The notes: generated from the sequence alone by a model not told the origin. DNA of 64,000 nucleotides from Lentzea sp. NEAU-D7 (GCF_026242055.1 NZ_JAPJDL010000030.1:25278-89277), one strand, 5' to 3'. Shown: positions 43,600-53,039, counted from the first letter of the stretch. A program made the numbers and translations.

Positions 43600-44274
43600 T
43601 TTGGACTTTCAGGAGGGTTTACATATCGTCGAGCTTCGTGTCGTACGTCGGCAGGTCCTCGCACACGGCTACGAGCAAGTTGCTTCAGTCGAACTGCGGT
43701 GCTTCCAGTTGGTTGCGGCTCTTCAGGAAGCGCGATGTACCTCTCGCACTTGGCGCTGATCACTGCCTTCATGTCGCCCGACTCCGGGAGGATCTGCTTG
43801 CCGGCATCGTTCAGTGAGTGGCAGAAGCAGTTCTCGTAGAATTTGGTTTCGCCTGGCCCTGTCAGGTAGTCCCACGGGTCAGTCAGTAGAAGACCTGCTC
43901 CCAGGTTGTCACGACCTCCTACCGGGCATCGGGGAGCGTCCTCAGAACTCCAGGAAAGACTTGCCGTTGTCGCGCTGCTCCAGGAGATCCCACGACGTCG
44001 TGATGTCTGCTTGGGCTTCGGCCAGCTGTGGACGATCCGCGTCAGCATCGTCAACGTCTCCGCACAGAGGATCACAGGCGAGGACGTAGAGGTTGCCTGG
44101 CTGCTGACGCGATCGAGAGCGGGCAGAGGGCTACATCAGCGTGGTCGTCTGCCGGTCGAGCAGCTCGTCGTTCGCCGCGAGAAAGTCACCGATGAGGTTG
44201 GGCGGGACGGACGTGTCTCCGATGGCGGTCGCCCCGTGTCCCGCGACGCAGAGATCCAAGTCGGCCGTTCTCAC
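43600..44274 (-). pseudogene. GHG/Stv-like family gene, decayed fifth copy
   Basis: A GTG at 44272-44274 overlaps the stop of the upstream gene (GTGA), so it was translated by coupling. It opens A-D-L-D-L-C-V-A-G-H-G-A-T-A-I and continues T-S-V-P-P-N-L-I-G-D-F-L, the G-H-G plus V-P-P strand pattern seen in the intact family members. A TAG closes it at 44131-44133. In other frames downstream come N-L-Y-V-L-A-C-D-P-L-C-G-D-V-D-D-A, then D-L-L-E-Q-R-D-N-G-K-S-F-L-E-F, and further T-D-P-W-D-Y-L-T-G-P-G-E-T-K-F-Y to about 43660. Membership rests on the first ~45 residues. Confidence 0.5.
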
Positions 44275-45371
44275 ACCACGTTGCCGTCGAAATCCACATA
44301 GTAAATGCTGCTGTCGTAGTGGTACTCGGGGTTGTAGGCGTCCAGCGCCGCGATCAGTGGTTCCCGGCTCAGCGGTTGCTTCCACACGTCCGGGCTCATG
44401 AGAACCAACACAGATCTGTCGTCGGAGACACCTGCCATCAACCTGCGACGGTTGATGGCCTCGTACCCACCGCTGCCGTGCCAGCCTCGGATCTCGTTGA
44501 AGCCACCGGCCTCGCGCGGCTGGCACAGCACGATCATCGTCACACAGTCACCCATGTACCCAGTGCACATTCCCCGATAACCGCTGTTTCGTGTGATGTA
44601 GGGGAATTGTGTCTCGTTCTTGGTCTGCTGGAACAGTACGTACCATTCGCCGGACGGGGCGTTGGCGCTGAGCTGAGTCGGCACGAAGTCTGGATATTCT
44701 TTAAAGCTTGTCTTGTCGCTGACCCCGGAGTGGTCGTAGTCGTCCTCGCTCTGGTTCGACTGAGCCTCGCGAGTCTTCACGTGAAGGTAAAGTTCGATGT
44801 AAAAGAGTTCGAAGAGCTCCTCCCGTCTCGCGGGCTGGATCTCCTGGCTCAGGAAGTCGTCGAGCTTATGGTGTTCGGTGAGATTCGAGAAGTCGATCTC
44901 CTGCTGTTCGAAGAGCCAGCTGGCGAAGCAGTACAGCAGGAGTTCTTCCGGATTTTTCTTCTGTGCTTTGAGATCTTCGGAGCTCAGTTTCTCACTCAGG
45001 GTCCTCCAAGAGAGGGCCTCGGTGTCATCGCTGCTGACGCTGGCGTCCGAGCTGACCGAGCTGGATTCGCCGGATGCATAGCTGTAGTGATAGTGGTACC
45101 AGTCTGAGTAAAATGCCATGTAGTAGCTGTTCAGCTCGCTCTCGGAGATCCTCAGGCTGGCGCTCATGTATTCGGCGGCGGTTGTTGTTTCGTGCCATTC
45201 GTTGAGAAAGTCCGAGCCTGGGTCGTGATGATTGAACCAATGATGAAAAGACCGCATCAGCACATCGAAGGAGTCATTCTTCGCAATCTCGTGGGTTATC
45301 GAGCGAAAATGGCTCGCTTCTGTCGGGAAGTCCGCTGGATCAAGGTCCTTAAGGTGGTCTTGCCATCTCAT
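44271..45371 (-). CDS. Hypothetical protein with possible CNF/CheD-like deamidase C-terminus
   Basis: I start at the ATG at 45371 (AGAAGGA nine bases upstream), giving 366 residues. The open reading extends to 45710, but that extension encodes the C-terminus of a decayed alcohol dehydrogenase. Residues 1-230 are helical, His- and Tyr-rich (W-Y-H-Y-H-Y-S-Y), with a Ser/Asp linker at 101-116. The C-terminal domain has S-G-E-W-Y-V-L-F, G-D-C-V-T-M-I-V-L (Cys276) and I-R-G-W-H-G-S-G-G (His298), followed by V-L-V-L-M-S-P. A Cys at a strand start and a His on the next strand is the arrangement of CNF1, BLF1 and CheD glutamine deamidases; this is a structural guess. The downstream GHG pseudogene is translationally coupled to it (GTGA overlap). 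Confidence 0.6.
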   Translation of the reverse strand: MRWQDHLKDLDPADFPTEASHFRSITHEIAKNDSFDVLMRSFHHWFNHHDPGSDFLNEWHETTTAAEYMSASLRISESELNSYYMAFYSDWYHYHYSYASGESSSVSSDASVSSDDTEALSWRTLSEKLSSEDLKAQKKNPEELLLYCFASWLFEQQEIDFSNLTEHHKLDDFLSQEIQPARREELFELFYIELYLHVKTREAQSNQSEDDYDHSGVSDKTSFKEYPDFVPTQLSANAPSGEWYVLFQQTKNETQFPYITRNSGYRGMCTGYMGDCVTMIVLCQPREAGGFNEIRGWHGSGGYEAINRRRLMAGVSDDRSVLVLMSPDVWKQPLSREPLIAALDAYNPEYHYDSSIYYVDFDGNVV

Positions 45372-45429
45372 TCTGATCGTCCTTCTCTTTGGATCCGGTA
45401 GTGATTTAAAAACGTTCGCATGTCGATCA

Positions 45430-46401
45430 CTGAACTCGTTCAGGCCTCCGCTGCTTCTAGGTTGTTGAAACTTCGTCAACGTCACGCACGAGATCACCTC
45501 GACATCGGAGGCGATCTCGTGCCGGTCGCAGAAATCCAGCATTTCCTGGGATCCGAGAAGACCGCCAACAGGGGAACCTAATACGCTTCTCTGCTTCGAG
45601 ACGAGCGCTGTCAGGCGTATCTTCCAAGACGAGTTGTCCGAGGTCTCCAGAACGGTCATCGTGTCGTTCACCGCCAGGAGTTCGATCAGCCTGCTTAGGT
45701 CGTGGGGCACGGTCGTGGTGTCGAGACGAAGCTGAAGGCCTCACCGCGGGTCGCGGTCTGCGCCTTGTTGCCAAGGCAGAACACGTCCTCGACTCCCCTC
45801 CGACTTGCCTCGTCGAAGTTCTCCGCCGAGGTCACCGCTGTGCTGAACCCGCCGTACATCGCACGTGCGATCTTGACGGCGATCTTCCCCAGGAATCCGG
45901 CGCCGACCAAGCGAACCGCAGGCGCTCCGCGCTCCGCGTTTAGACGTCGTGACGAGTAGGCAGTAGCACCTGCGCACAACAGCGGTGCGGCCCTGCTCAG
46001 CGACAGGTTCGACGGAACACGGCGAACAAAGCGTTCGCCCACCACCATGTTTGACATGAAGCCGCCGTAGGTCATGATGCCGCTCGGTCACTCGGTGGCC
46101 TTCCCAGCAGCGCGCGAGTTCGGCAGTAGTCGACGCGGCCAACGCCCACATAATCGCCGGTGCCGAGTCTGCTCACCTTCGAGCCGACACGTCCAACCAT
46201 GCCGACGACCTCGTATCGGGGCACCACCATGTAGACGGTGACGCCCAGGTGAGTGAGCACCTGGTGTAGATCGAAGGTGCGGACGTCGCAGAACAGCACC
46301 TCGATTACCACGTCCGCCGGAAGCAAGGATTGACGCCACACTCCGAACGGGCAGGGTGACCCGGTGGCGTCGAACGCCGCGCACGCCCTCACCTCGACCA
46401 T
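45430..46401 (-). pseudogene. Zinc alcohol dehydrogenase (CAD/AdhC type), decayed
   Basis: Three blocks in order match cinnamyl-alcohol-type dehydrogenases. The N-terminus reads M-V-E-V-R-A-C-A-A-F-D, with V-L-F-C-D-V-R-T-F-D-L-H-Q, in which the usual C-G-V-C-H zinc and catalytic set is mutated. The middle has G-G-F-M-S-N-M-V-V, F-V-R-R-V-P, and A-A-P-L-L-C-A-G. The end has V-G-G-L-L-G-S-Q-E-M-L-D-F-C and I-A-S-D-V-E-V-I-S. The segment between blocks 1 and 2 is deleted, and there are frameshifts near 45700. It overlaps the end of the aldehyde dehydrogenase upstream, so the two once formed a coupled alcohol-to-acid pathway. Confidence 0.75.
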
Positions 46402-47882
46402 GGCTGGCTCCACGCCGCCGGTGCCTCAAACGTCCCGGACTCGGACCGGACGCCCGGATCGGCTACGCGAGGAAGCCGAAGTTCCTGAGAGACGAGGAAA
46501 TCGTCCAGCGCACGGCTGTCGTCCGCAGGAGTCGTGTGGGAAACGAGCTGTTCGCCCAACGGCTCCGCGGCCCAGAAACCTCCGTTGACGTCGACGTTGC
46601 CGGCGCGCAGCCTCGACGCGACCAGGACAGCCCTGCTGATGTCGCAGGACCAAACGGTCGCGGAGGTCGTCCACTGGGAGGCGTTGGCGAGCGCGATGGC
46701 GTCGACGTCTCCGAGGTGCGGTGAGATTGACAGGACCGGGCCGCGGAAGGCTTCGCCGCCCAGGGCGGCGCCGCAGTCCGCCATCCCCAGCACCGTTGGC
46801 ACGACGAAGTAGCCGGAAGTTGTTCCCCGTGGAGGAGCGAGACCGCCGGTGATCACCACGGCGTGGTGGTCGACCGCCTCGGAGACGTGCCGGAGAACCT
46901 CTTCCTTGTGCCGCGCGGAAACCTGTGGACCCATTTCGGTGGCGGGATTGTGCGGATCACCCACGACGAGTGCCTCCACAGCTTCACGTGCCAGCTCACA
47001 CGCCTTCTCGTACTTCGGCTTCGGGACCAGCATCCGGGTGACGGTTGCGCGTGAAGGACCGGTCGTCATGCAGCTCCGGACCGAGCTGTGGACCGCCGAG
47101 TACAGGTCGGCGTCGTCGAGGACGACCGACGTGCCGCAGCTGTGGTGTTCGGAGCAGACCCTGTTGCCGGTGCGGGAGGCGATCTCACCGACTCGTCTGC
47201 TGGTGGAGGATGATGATCCGGCGAAGGCGATGACGTCGACGAGCGGGTTGCCGGCGAGAGCCTCACCGGCTTGCCTGCCTGAGCCCGCGACGAGGTTGAA
47301 CACGCCCGGTGGGAGGCCAGCTGCGTCGACCGCGTGGGCGAGCGCGAACGCGTTGAGGGGCGCGAGCTCGGACGGTTTGAGCACAACGGTGCAGCCGGCG
47401 GCCAACGCGGCCGCCACGGTCAACGCAATGTGGTGCAGAGGGTCGTGCCACGGCGTGATCACTCCGACCACACCCGCTGGGCGGTGGAAGGTCAGCGAGC
47501 AGTGGGACAGCTCAGGCTCCTGACGGTGTCTGGCGAGATCCGCGTACGACCGCCAGTTCGCGACGGAGCGCTCGAGTTCGGTGAGCCGGGCGCGGCGGAT
47601 CGGCATCCCGCATTCCGCCGTGACGAGCTTCGCCAGGTCGTCAGCCCTGTCCTCCAGCAGCAAGGCGATCATGTCGAGGTGTGCGGCCCGTTCGGCGCCG
47701 GTCGTCCTGGACCACGCCACGAGCGCCCCGGCCGCGGCGTCCACCGCCGCCGTCACGTCCTCCGGGCCACCAGCGGACACGAGACCGGCGACTTCTTCGG
47801 TCGTGGGGTCCAGGACCTCGATCACGCCGGTGTCCGACTTGAGCCAGCGACCTTTGATGTAGTGGTGAGTGTGGCGTCGCAC
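46389..47882 (-). CDS. Aldehyde dehydrogenase-like protein lacking the catalytic cysteine
   Basis: The 497-residue product starts at the GTG at 47882 (GGAGGG upstream), the usual family beginning (Y-I-K-G-R-W). The reading extends to 48023 without family similarity. The fold is complete: E-V-L-D-P-T-T-E-E, then P-A-G-V-V-G-V-I-T-P-W, K-P-S-E-L-A-P-L-N, and G-Y-F-V-V-P-T-V. However, the nucleophile motif (G-Q-x-C-x-A-T-R) reads G-P-S-R-A-T-V-T-R: Cys has become Arg, explicable by one T-to-C change. The L-E-L-G-G-K loop reads S-E-H-H-S-C-G. Dehydrogenase activity is therefore not expected. It is either a pseudo-enzyme or an early pseudogene, consistent with the broken alcohol dehydrogenase just downstream. 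Confidence 0.75.
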   Translation of the reverse strand: MRRHTHHYIKGRWLKSDTGVIEVLDPTTEEVAGLVSAGGPEDVTAAVDAAAGALVAWSRTTGAERAAHLDMIALLLEDRADDLAKLVTAECGMPIRRARLTELERSVANWRSYADLARHRQEPELSHCSLTFHRPAGVVGVITPWHDPLHHIALTVAAALAAGCTVVLKPSELAPLNAFALAHAVDAAGLPPGVFNLVAGSGRQAGEALAGNPLVDVIAFAGSSSSTSRRVGEIASRTGNRVCSEHHSCGTSVVLDDADLYSAVHSSVRSCMTTGPSRATVTRMLVPKPKYEKACELAREAVEALVVGDPHNPATEMGPQVSARHKEEVLRHVSEAVDHHAVVITGGLAPPRGTTSGYFVVPTVLGMADCGAALGGEAFRGPVLSISPHLGDVDAIALANASQWTTSATVWSCDISRAVLVASRLRAGNVDVNGGFWAAEPLGEQLVSHTTPADDSRALDDFLVSQELRLPRVADPGVRSESGTFEAPAAWSQPWSR

Positions 47883-48082
47883 GGTCGCCCTCCGATCTAC
47901 CAGCGAGGTACGCCGTGCGTGTTCGGCGATCCTCGTGATCGCCGCAGTGTCACGAGTTCCTTCGGCCACCGCTGTGGCCCACGGACCGAGGATGACTCTG
48001 CTCTCAGCGCGGGAACCGCTCAATCCTCATCGGAATTCCCCAAAGTGAGGCGGTTGGTGAACCTTCGGTCACTCGTGCCCAC

Positions 48083-50080
48083 TCAGTTGAACTGAACAAC
48101 GTCCTGCTGCTGCAGGTCATGCTCGAGCGATTGGATCTCTGATTCATTCAAAATTGTCAAAAGATAGGCCGCGACCATTACGACTACATCCCGGTTGGCC
48201 AAATCAAGGCTCTCATGGCTCCAGTGGACGTTGATTTTGTAGTCCGAGTTCACTGCTGGTTTGGTGCTGCTGGCCTGGTTGTTGTCCGGGTTGACGAGAT
48301 GCGCAAGCTCCTCGTCGGATCGGGCCTCTCGAAGGGCTGCGGCATCCTCGATGATCGACGGAGAACTGAATCTCTCCAGGCACCACTTGGCCGCGCTCGG
48401 TGCCTGAGACGACTCAGCTTGTTGTGGCTGGGTCGGGTGAGGAAGAGCGTCCATTTCGATCACTCGGACGTTGCCTTCGGGAGACACTGAAACGAGGGCG
48501 TTGGTGTCTGCGGTGGTCACCGCCCAGCAGTTGTACAATCCGCCTACAAAGGTGAAATCGCGGGGTCCTGGAGGCAATGAGACTCCGATCTTGTGATCGG
48601 TCGAGGTGCCGATCGGAGCGTCGATGTAATGTCCGGCAATCAAGTTTCCGCTTTTCTTTGCGCGAGAGTTCGCGTTCTTCAGGGCGGTAATGAATCCCTT
48701 CATCGCCGTGTTCTGAAATCTCATTCCGGTCTCGCTCAGCCATGCTTCCTTGCCGTTCACCAGGATGCGGTAAGCCTGGTGCGAATTGCTGAATTCGAGA
48801 ACTTCGACCTCGCCCTGGAACGGCTTCTTGTCGTAAGCGTCGTTCAGCAGTGCCAGGAGGGCTTGTCGTTGCTCGTCAGTTGCGGTCTGTCGGTGCACGA
48901 CCGTCGACGTCCCAGCAGCGAGGCTGGCTGCGAATCCGGCAGCTGACACGAGCGGCCCGACCGGAATGGCTGCCTGACCTACGATTCGTGCGATGTGTCC
49001 GACCGCAGACGCGCCAGAAGCGGTGTGTTTGGCGACCATGTCGCCGACGTTCGCGCCTCTGTTCACGTAGCCAGCTTTTTTGATCTCTTTTCCTGGCAGT
49101 TCGGACTGTCGCTTACTGACCTTGTCGATGTTCTTTCGAACGAAATCTTTGTCATTGGCGTGATGGCGGGACAGTCCGTAGTTGACGGACTCCTGGACGA
49201 TCACGGATGCAGTGCCGACGCCGCCGGAGATGAAAGGGCCGACTCCCGGAATCATGCTGACTCCTGGGAGGAGTGTCGTGGTGATCGCGCCGCTGATCTT
49301 AAAGATGTCGCCCAGTGTCGGGTGAAGCTCGGGCATCTGAGCTTTCGCCTGGTTTCTGGCGTGTTTCTTGGCGGCGGTAAGGTAGTTTTCGTACAACTTC
49401 TTCGTGCGGAACGCGTATTTGTTGAGTGCTGAATCGAGTTTCTCTGTGATCTCCTCCAGTGCTGTGCCGGAGTGGTTGTACGCGTCTTTTGCGGGACCTT
49501 CTAGAAGGCTCACTTCGAACCAGAGCGAGATCAGTTTTCCGGCTGCTTCGGTTGCGATTTCTCCATATTCTGGGTGATCTTTGATCCCGTTTAGTAAGGT
49601 TATCAGTTCGCCATGTTCCCGTTTTGTGTTCTCCAGGCGAATTAGTTGCAGCTCTGATTTTGACAGATTGAGGCTGGACTTGGCGACGGGTGCGTCTACT
49701 CCTGTGGCCAGCGCGGTCGCGACATGTTGGGGTTCTTCTCCCAAAACCTCCGCTTGCCGTTCGATCCAGGTTTTGGCGTTCTTGCAGGCAAGCGAGAATT
49801 CAGCGATCAGGCTCCGGAGCAGTTCTGTCTGATGTTCGGTCAGTTTTTGCTCGGCTGCGCCTTCAAAGGCGTAGCCGATCGGACGCCGTTGCTCCTTGGG
49901 AAAGGATTTGCTCTTCAGCCAGCGCCGGAACAGTCGCAGCCAGCCCGTGTCCTGGTAGAGGTCCGCAGGCTCGCGATGGACATCTTCGTTCATCACGACG
50001 CGCTTGATGTCCTCGGGCGGCACCGTGCTTTCTGAGTTGGGCCCCAGCCAGGCGGGGTAGTCGTACATGGGGTCGCTCAC
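48083..50080 (-). CDS. Hypothetical protein with central glycine-rich hydrophobic segments
   Basis: The 665-residue product starts at a GTG after GGAG. The N-terminal ~260 residues are helical and charged (repeated E-x-x-x-K-L patterns, coiled-coil-like). Two weakly hydrophobic, Gly-rich stretches follow: T-T-L-L-P-G-V-S-M-I-P-G-V-G-P-F-I-S-G-G (about 270-290) and A-I-P-V-G-P-L-V-S-A-A-G-F-A-A-S-L (about 370-390). Such segments recall colicin-like or holin-like hairpins. The C-terminal 250 residues include a possible small beta domain (V-E-V-L-E-F-S-N-S-H-Q-A-Y-R) and an acidic tail. No signal peptide and no family is recognised. A membrane-active effector is one reading; a cytoplasmic scaffold is another. 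It has moderately AT-rich codons and no clear operon partner. Confidence 0.7.
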   Translation of the reverse strand: MSDPMYDYPAWLGPNSESTVPPEDIKRVVMNEDVHREPADLYQDTGWLRLFRRWLKSKSFPKEQRRPIGYAFEGAAEQKLTEHQTELLRSLIAEFSLACKNAKTWIERQAEVLGEEPQHVATALATGVDAPVAKSSLNLSKSELQLIRLENTKREHGELITLLNGIKDHPEYGEIATEAAGKLISLWFEVSLLEGPAKDAYNHSGTALEEITEKLDSALNKYAFRTKKLYENYLTAAKKHARNQAKAQMPELHPTLGDIFKISGAITTTLLPGVSMIPGVGPFISGGVGTASVIVQESVNYGLSRHHANDKDFVRKNIDKVSKRQSELPGKEIKKAGYVNRGANVGDMVAKHTASGASAVGHIARIVGQAAIPVGPLVSAAGFAASLAAGTSTVVHRQTATDEQRQALLALLNDAYDKKPFQGEVEVLEFSNSHQAYRILVNGKEAWLSETGMRFQNTAMKGFITALKNANSRAKKSGNLIAGHYIDAPIGTSTDHKIGVSLPPGPRDFTFVGGLYNCWAVTTADTNALVSVSPEGNVRVIEMDALPHPTQPQQAESSQAPSAAKWCLERFSSPSIIEDAAALREARSDEELAHLVNPDNNQASSTKPAVNSDYKINVHWSHESLDLANRDVVVMVAAYLLTILNESEIQSLEHDLQQQDVVQFN

Positions 50081-50399
50081 CGCACGCTCCGATCTGTCGT
50101 TCGACAGGAACGAGTCGATGCCATCACACTCACCCGATCGGCCTATGGCGTTCTGGATAGCCTTCCGGGCCGTCGCGATGCCTTATCGCGCATGTGCGTC
50201 TCCTGGAGTCGCCAGGTGCCCGTGTCCGCCAGGCCTGTCGCACGAGGTTCCACGAGTCCATCGTCGACGGCGGGGCGTTCGGTCGAGGACCTCCCCGATG
50301 ATGGCCGGCCACCGTCCGGAGCAGCAGGTCCTGGCCGGATCAAGCCTGCTGGTGCTCGTGCCGTGGCCGCCTCGCTGAAAGGCTTTCTTGGTCAATCTT
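50081..50399. other. Intergenic, upstream of the 665-residue protein
   Basis: No gene is supported. It includes the promoter region of the minus-strand gene starting at 50080. Confidence 0.4.
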
Positions 50400-51330
50400 G
50401 CAGCCGGGGCGATGACATCGCTGGATCTGAGCCCTGACATCGTCGCGTTGCCGTCCATGCAACGCGAGCTGGGCGGTGGCTCTGGAATGGCGCAGTGGAC
50501 AGTGTCCGGCTACGTCCTGGCTCTCTGGCTTGCGCTCCTCACTGCGGACGCCTGAGCGACATCGTCGGCTGACGCAGGACGTGACGGATCGCGATCAGCG
50601 CGTTCGTGTGCACCAGTGCCCTTGTCGCGCGGCTGGCGCGCCGACGGTGATCATCAAGGCCAGGACGCTGCAGGGACTGTCCGCCGCCGTGCCCAGTTCC
50701 CAGAATCCCAGGTTGATCCAGTACCTGTTCGAAAGCCGGGAACACGCGGGCGTGCAGAGTGCACGGGTGCGACCGTTGAGCTGTTGGCCGCAGTCGGCCG
50801 GTGCTGGGGGCGTGATCCTGTCCGGGTCGGTGGCGGCTCGACCTGGCGATGGATCTTCTGCCTCACCATGTTGCTCGCGCTGCTGATCGTGTTGCTGTGG
50901 ATCCTCGCCACTACACGCGCGTCTGGAAAGCGTGCGGGGCAGGGTCGGCTCGTGGGCCTGGTGTTGCTGGCGCCGCGATGTACAGCGCACTGGCGTCGAT
51001 GCGGTGCGGCACGCACGGCGCCGAGAAGTGGGTGGTGTTGTTACTGGCTTGTGTGCTGGGTTTGCGTTCCTGAAGTGGGAAGCGACAGCCACCGCACCGC
51101 TGCCGATCTGAAGCTACTCAGACCCACGCCCGGCGAGGCGTCCGTCCGGGGGCGACGTCTTCGGAAGCTTCGCGGGCACCTTCGTGGCGATGCAGATCTT
51201 CTGCAGAAAGTCCGTATCCAACGCCTGCCAGGACGACCGATGGGGCAACCTGTTCAGATCGTCCTTCGCGGCCTTGATTCCAGGAGACTCATTTCTGTCC
51301 AATGCGTTTGGTGAATTTTGAGTCGAGTTT
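50400..51330 (+). pseudogene. MFS drug:H+ antiporter (DHA2-type), decayed
   Basis: The blocks L-S-P-D-I-V-A-L-P-S-M-Q-R-E-L-G-G-G-S-G (50428-50487), W-T-V-S-G-Y-V-L-A-L-W-L-A-L-L, and A-R-T-L-Q-G-L-S-A-A-V occur in order. They are followed by Q-N-P-R-L-I-Q-Y-L-F-E, W-I-F-C-L-T-M-L-L-A-L-L, and W-V-V-L-L-L-A-C-V-L-G-L. They correspond to helices 2 to about 7 of DHA2 multidrug transporters. Several frames are used and the C-terminal half is absent. Confidence 0.7.
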
Positions 51331-51466
51331 CTTGCTCGGTCAGTTTTGGTCCAGGTGCTGCTGTCGAGTTGTCAGCCGGTGAGTGGACCTTGCAAGGATT
51401 CTTCGAGGCGAAGATTGCAGGCCAGTTTCACTGAATTTCCAGGATGGAACAGGTCGACATGCCCGC

Positions 51467-52702
51467 CTAGTCAACGGTGAGCGGCGTGATAGTGATGCCG
51501 GCCGCGTGCGGTGTGGCGTCGTGGACGATGGATTCCTGGGCAAGGACGTCGTCGAACGCGAATCCGTATGCGCGGCCGTCCGCCATGTTCTCGTGGATGA
51601 CGCGCGAGTAGTGATCGGTGACCGTGCCCTTGTAGAAGTCAGCTGACGTGCCGCTGGGCTGCAGGTCATTCGACTCGAGTGTGGAGCGGTGGAGTGCCGC
51701 GCAGAGTGTACGGGCGATCGGACCGACCATGTCGTCGTTGGGTGCGGCCAGCGCCCCGTCGCAACGCCAGACTTCCATCGTCGACGGCTTGCGGAACTCT
51801 GCGACTCTCCTGCCCGACACATCGGTGAACGACAGCACGTCACCCTGTGTCCGACCGGTGAAGCGGATGGCGGGGTTGCTGGTGAACGGTGTCACCACGA
51901 GCGGTTTGGCAGCGTATTCGGCCCAGCTGCGTTCGATGTAGCCGTCGAGGTAGCGGGGATCGAAGACGTCGGCGTCGGTGCCCCGTGCAGGCGACAGCAC
52001 CCGCAGTACGGATCCGTCTTGTGCACGCTGAGCCAGCCTGCCCCACCCAGGTTGATCGTTGAGGCTCTCCACGATCTTGTGCCTGCCGTCGGGGACGAGC
52101 TCACCTGCGCGGCGGGTGGAGCCGTTCTGGCTGGTTACCGCTACTACGTGTGGAATCGCGAACTGGTCGACCTGCGAACTGTTCAGCCACAGACCGCCGC
52201 TGTCGTAGGTCAGCTCGCTCCAGTCCAGTAGGACGCCGTGGTTGGGATCGCTGGCGGTCCACGGCGCCGGTTCGACGAGACCGCCGGTGGTGAGGAAGAA
52301 CTGCAGCTTGTCACCGAACGCCATGTAGACCCGTCCCGCGAAGTTGCGCGGAACCATGAGCGTGATGCTTCCGCCGTCGGCCGGACCCGGGATGGAGGCG
52401 TCTGGAGCCGGAATCGGCGGAGTCTTTCCCTGGGGCCAGGAAGTGAAGGTGCCTGTCGAGTTCAGGTGACCACGCCGGTCGTCGTGGCCCAGATCTGTGC
52501 CGACTACGTACAGGTAGAGGGCGTCGTGACGTCCGCTGTTGTTCGTGATCGTGACTGGCAGCGGCGGGTCATTTTCCGCAGCGTGGACGGGCTGGGCGCC
52601 GCCGAGAACCGACGCGGTGACAAGCGCGATGCAGGTCTGAAACACGAGTCCGGTGCGGGGGCTACGAATTCGAGATGAAGAACACAAAGCTAGCGGCCAC
52701 AT
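51467..52702 (-). CDS. Secreted GH64 beta-1,3-glucanase
   Basis: The 411-residue product has an N-terminal signal (hydrophobic V-F-Q-T-C-I-A-L-V-T-A-S-V-L, then P-V-H-A-A). The mature protein matches family GH64 laminaripentaose-producing glucanases: P-V-T-I-T-N-N-S-G at the start of the beta-barrel, then P-R-N-F-A-G-R-V-Y-M-A-F-G, D-W-S-E-L-T-Y, and G-R-T-Q-G-D-V-L-S-F. The C-terminal part has Y-K-G-T-V-T-D-H-Y-S-R-V-I-H-E-N and G-R-A-Y-G-F-A-F-D-D-V. GH64 enzymes cleave curdlan or laminarin-type beta-1,3-glucan, such as fungal walls, by inversion. I saw no CBM or RICIN domain. The gene is monocistronic. Confidence 0.88.
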   Translation of the reverse strand: MWPLALCSSSRIRSPRTGLVFQTCIALVTASVLGGAQPVHAAENDPPLPVTITNNSGRHDALYLYVVGTDLGHDDRRGHLNSTGTFTSWPQGKTPPIPAPDASIPGPADGGSITLMVPRNFAGRVYMAFGDKLQFFLTTGGLVEPAPWTASDPNHGVLLDWSELTYDSGGLWLNSSQVDQFAIPHVVAVTSQNGSTRRAGELVPDGRHKIVESLNDQPGWGRLAQRAQDGSVLRVLSPARGTDADVFDPRYLDGYIERSWAEYAAKPLVVTPFTSNPAIRFTGRTQGDVLSFTDVSGRRVAEFRKPSTMEVWRCDGALAAPNDDMVGPIARTLCAALHRSTLESNDLQPSGTSADFYKGTVTDHYSRVIHENMADGRAYGFAFDDVLAQESIVHDATPHAAGITITPLTVD

Positions 52703-53039
52703 TTCTATCGGGGCGTAGAGATGCTGGAATGGTCTATTTGGTTCTGATCAAAGTACCATGAATCTCAGGACTTTTTTGTACGTGGAGGTGTTCTGCTCAA
52801 TTTATCGAGCAAAAATGCTCACGCGAGAGTAGTGGGACTACGCATGTCCGGCGCGGGTGATTCTTGCGGCCGCTTACTCGCGGCAAGTCGTTGATCCTTG
52901 AAGAAGAAGATTCCTGCGCCCCGAATTCATCTTTTGCGCGATAGTATTTTCGGCTGCCGAAATCGTTGAAATAAATGCCATGTTCGTGCGATATTATCCA
53001 GTTTGTCTGTGGGTATCCAGCTTGATTGCTCCAAGGGCT
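52703..53039. other. Upstream region of the glucanase gene
   Basis: This AT-rich stretch has no gene. It should contain the glucanase promoter on the minus strand. Confidence 0.4.
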
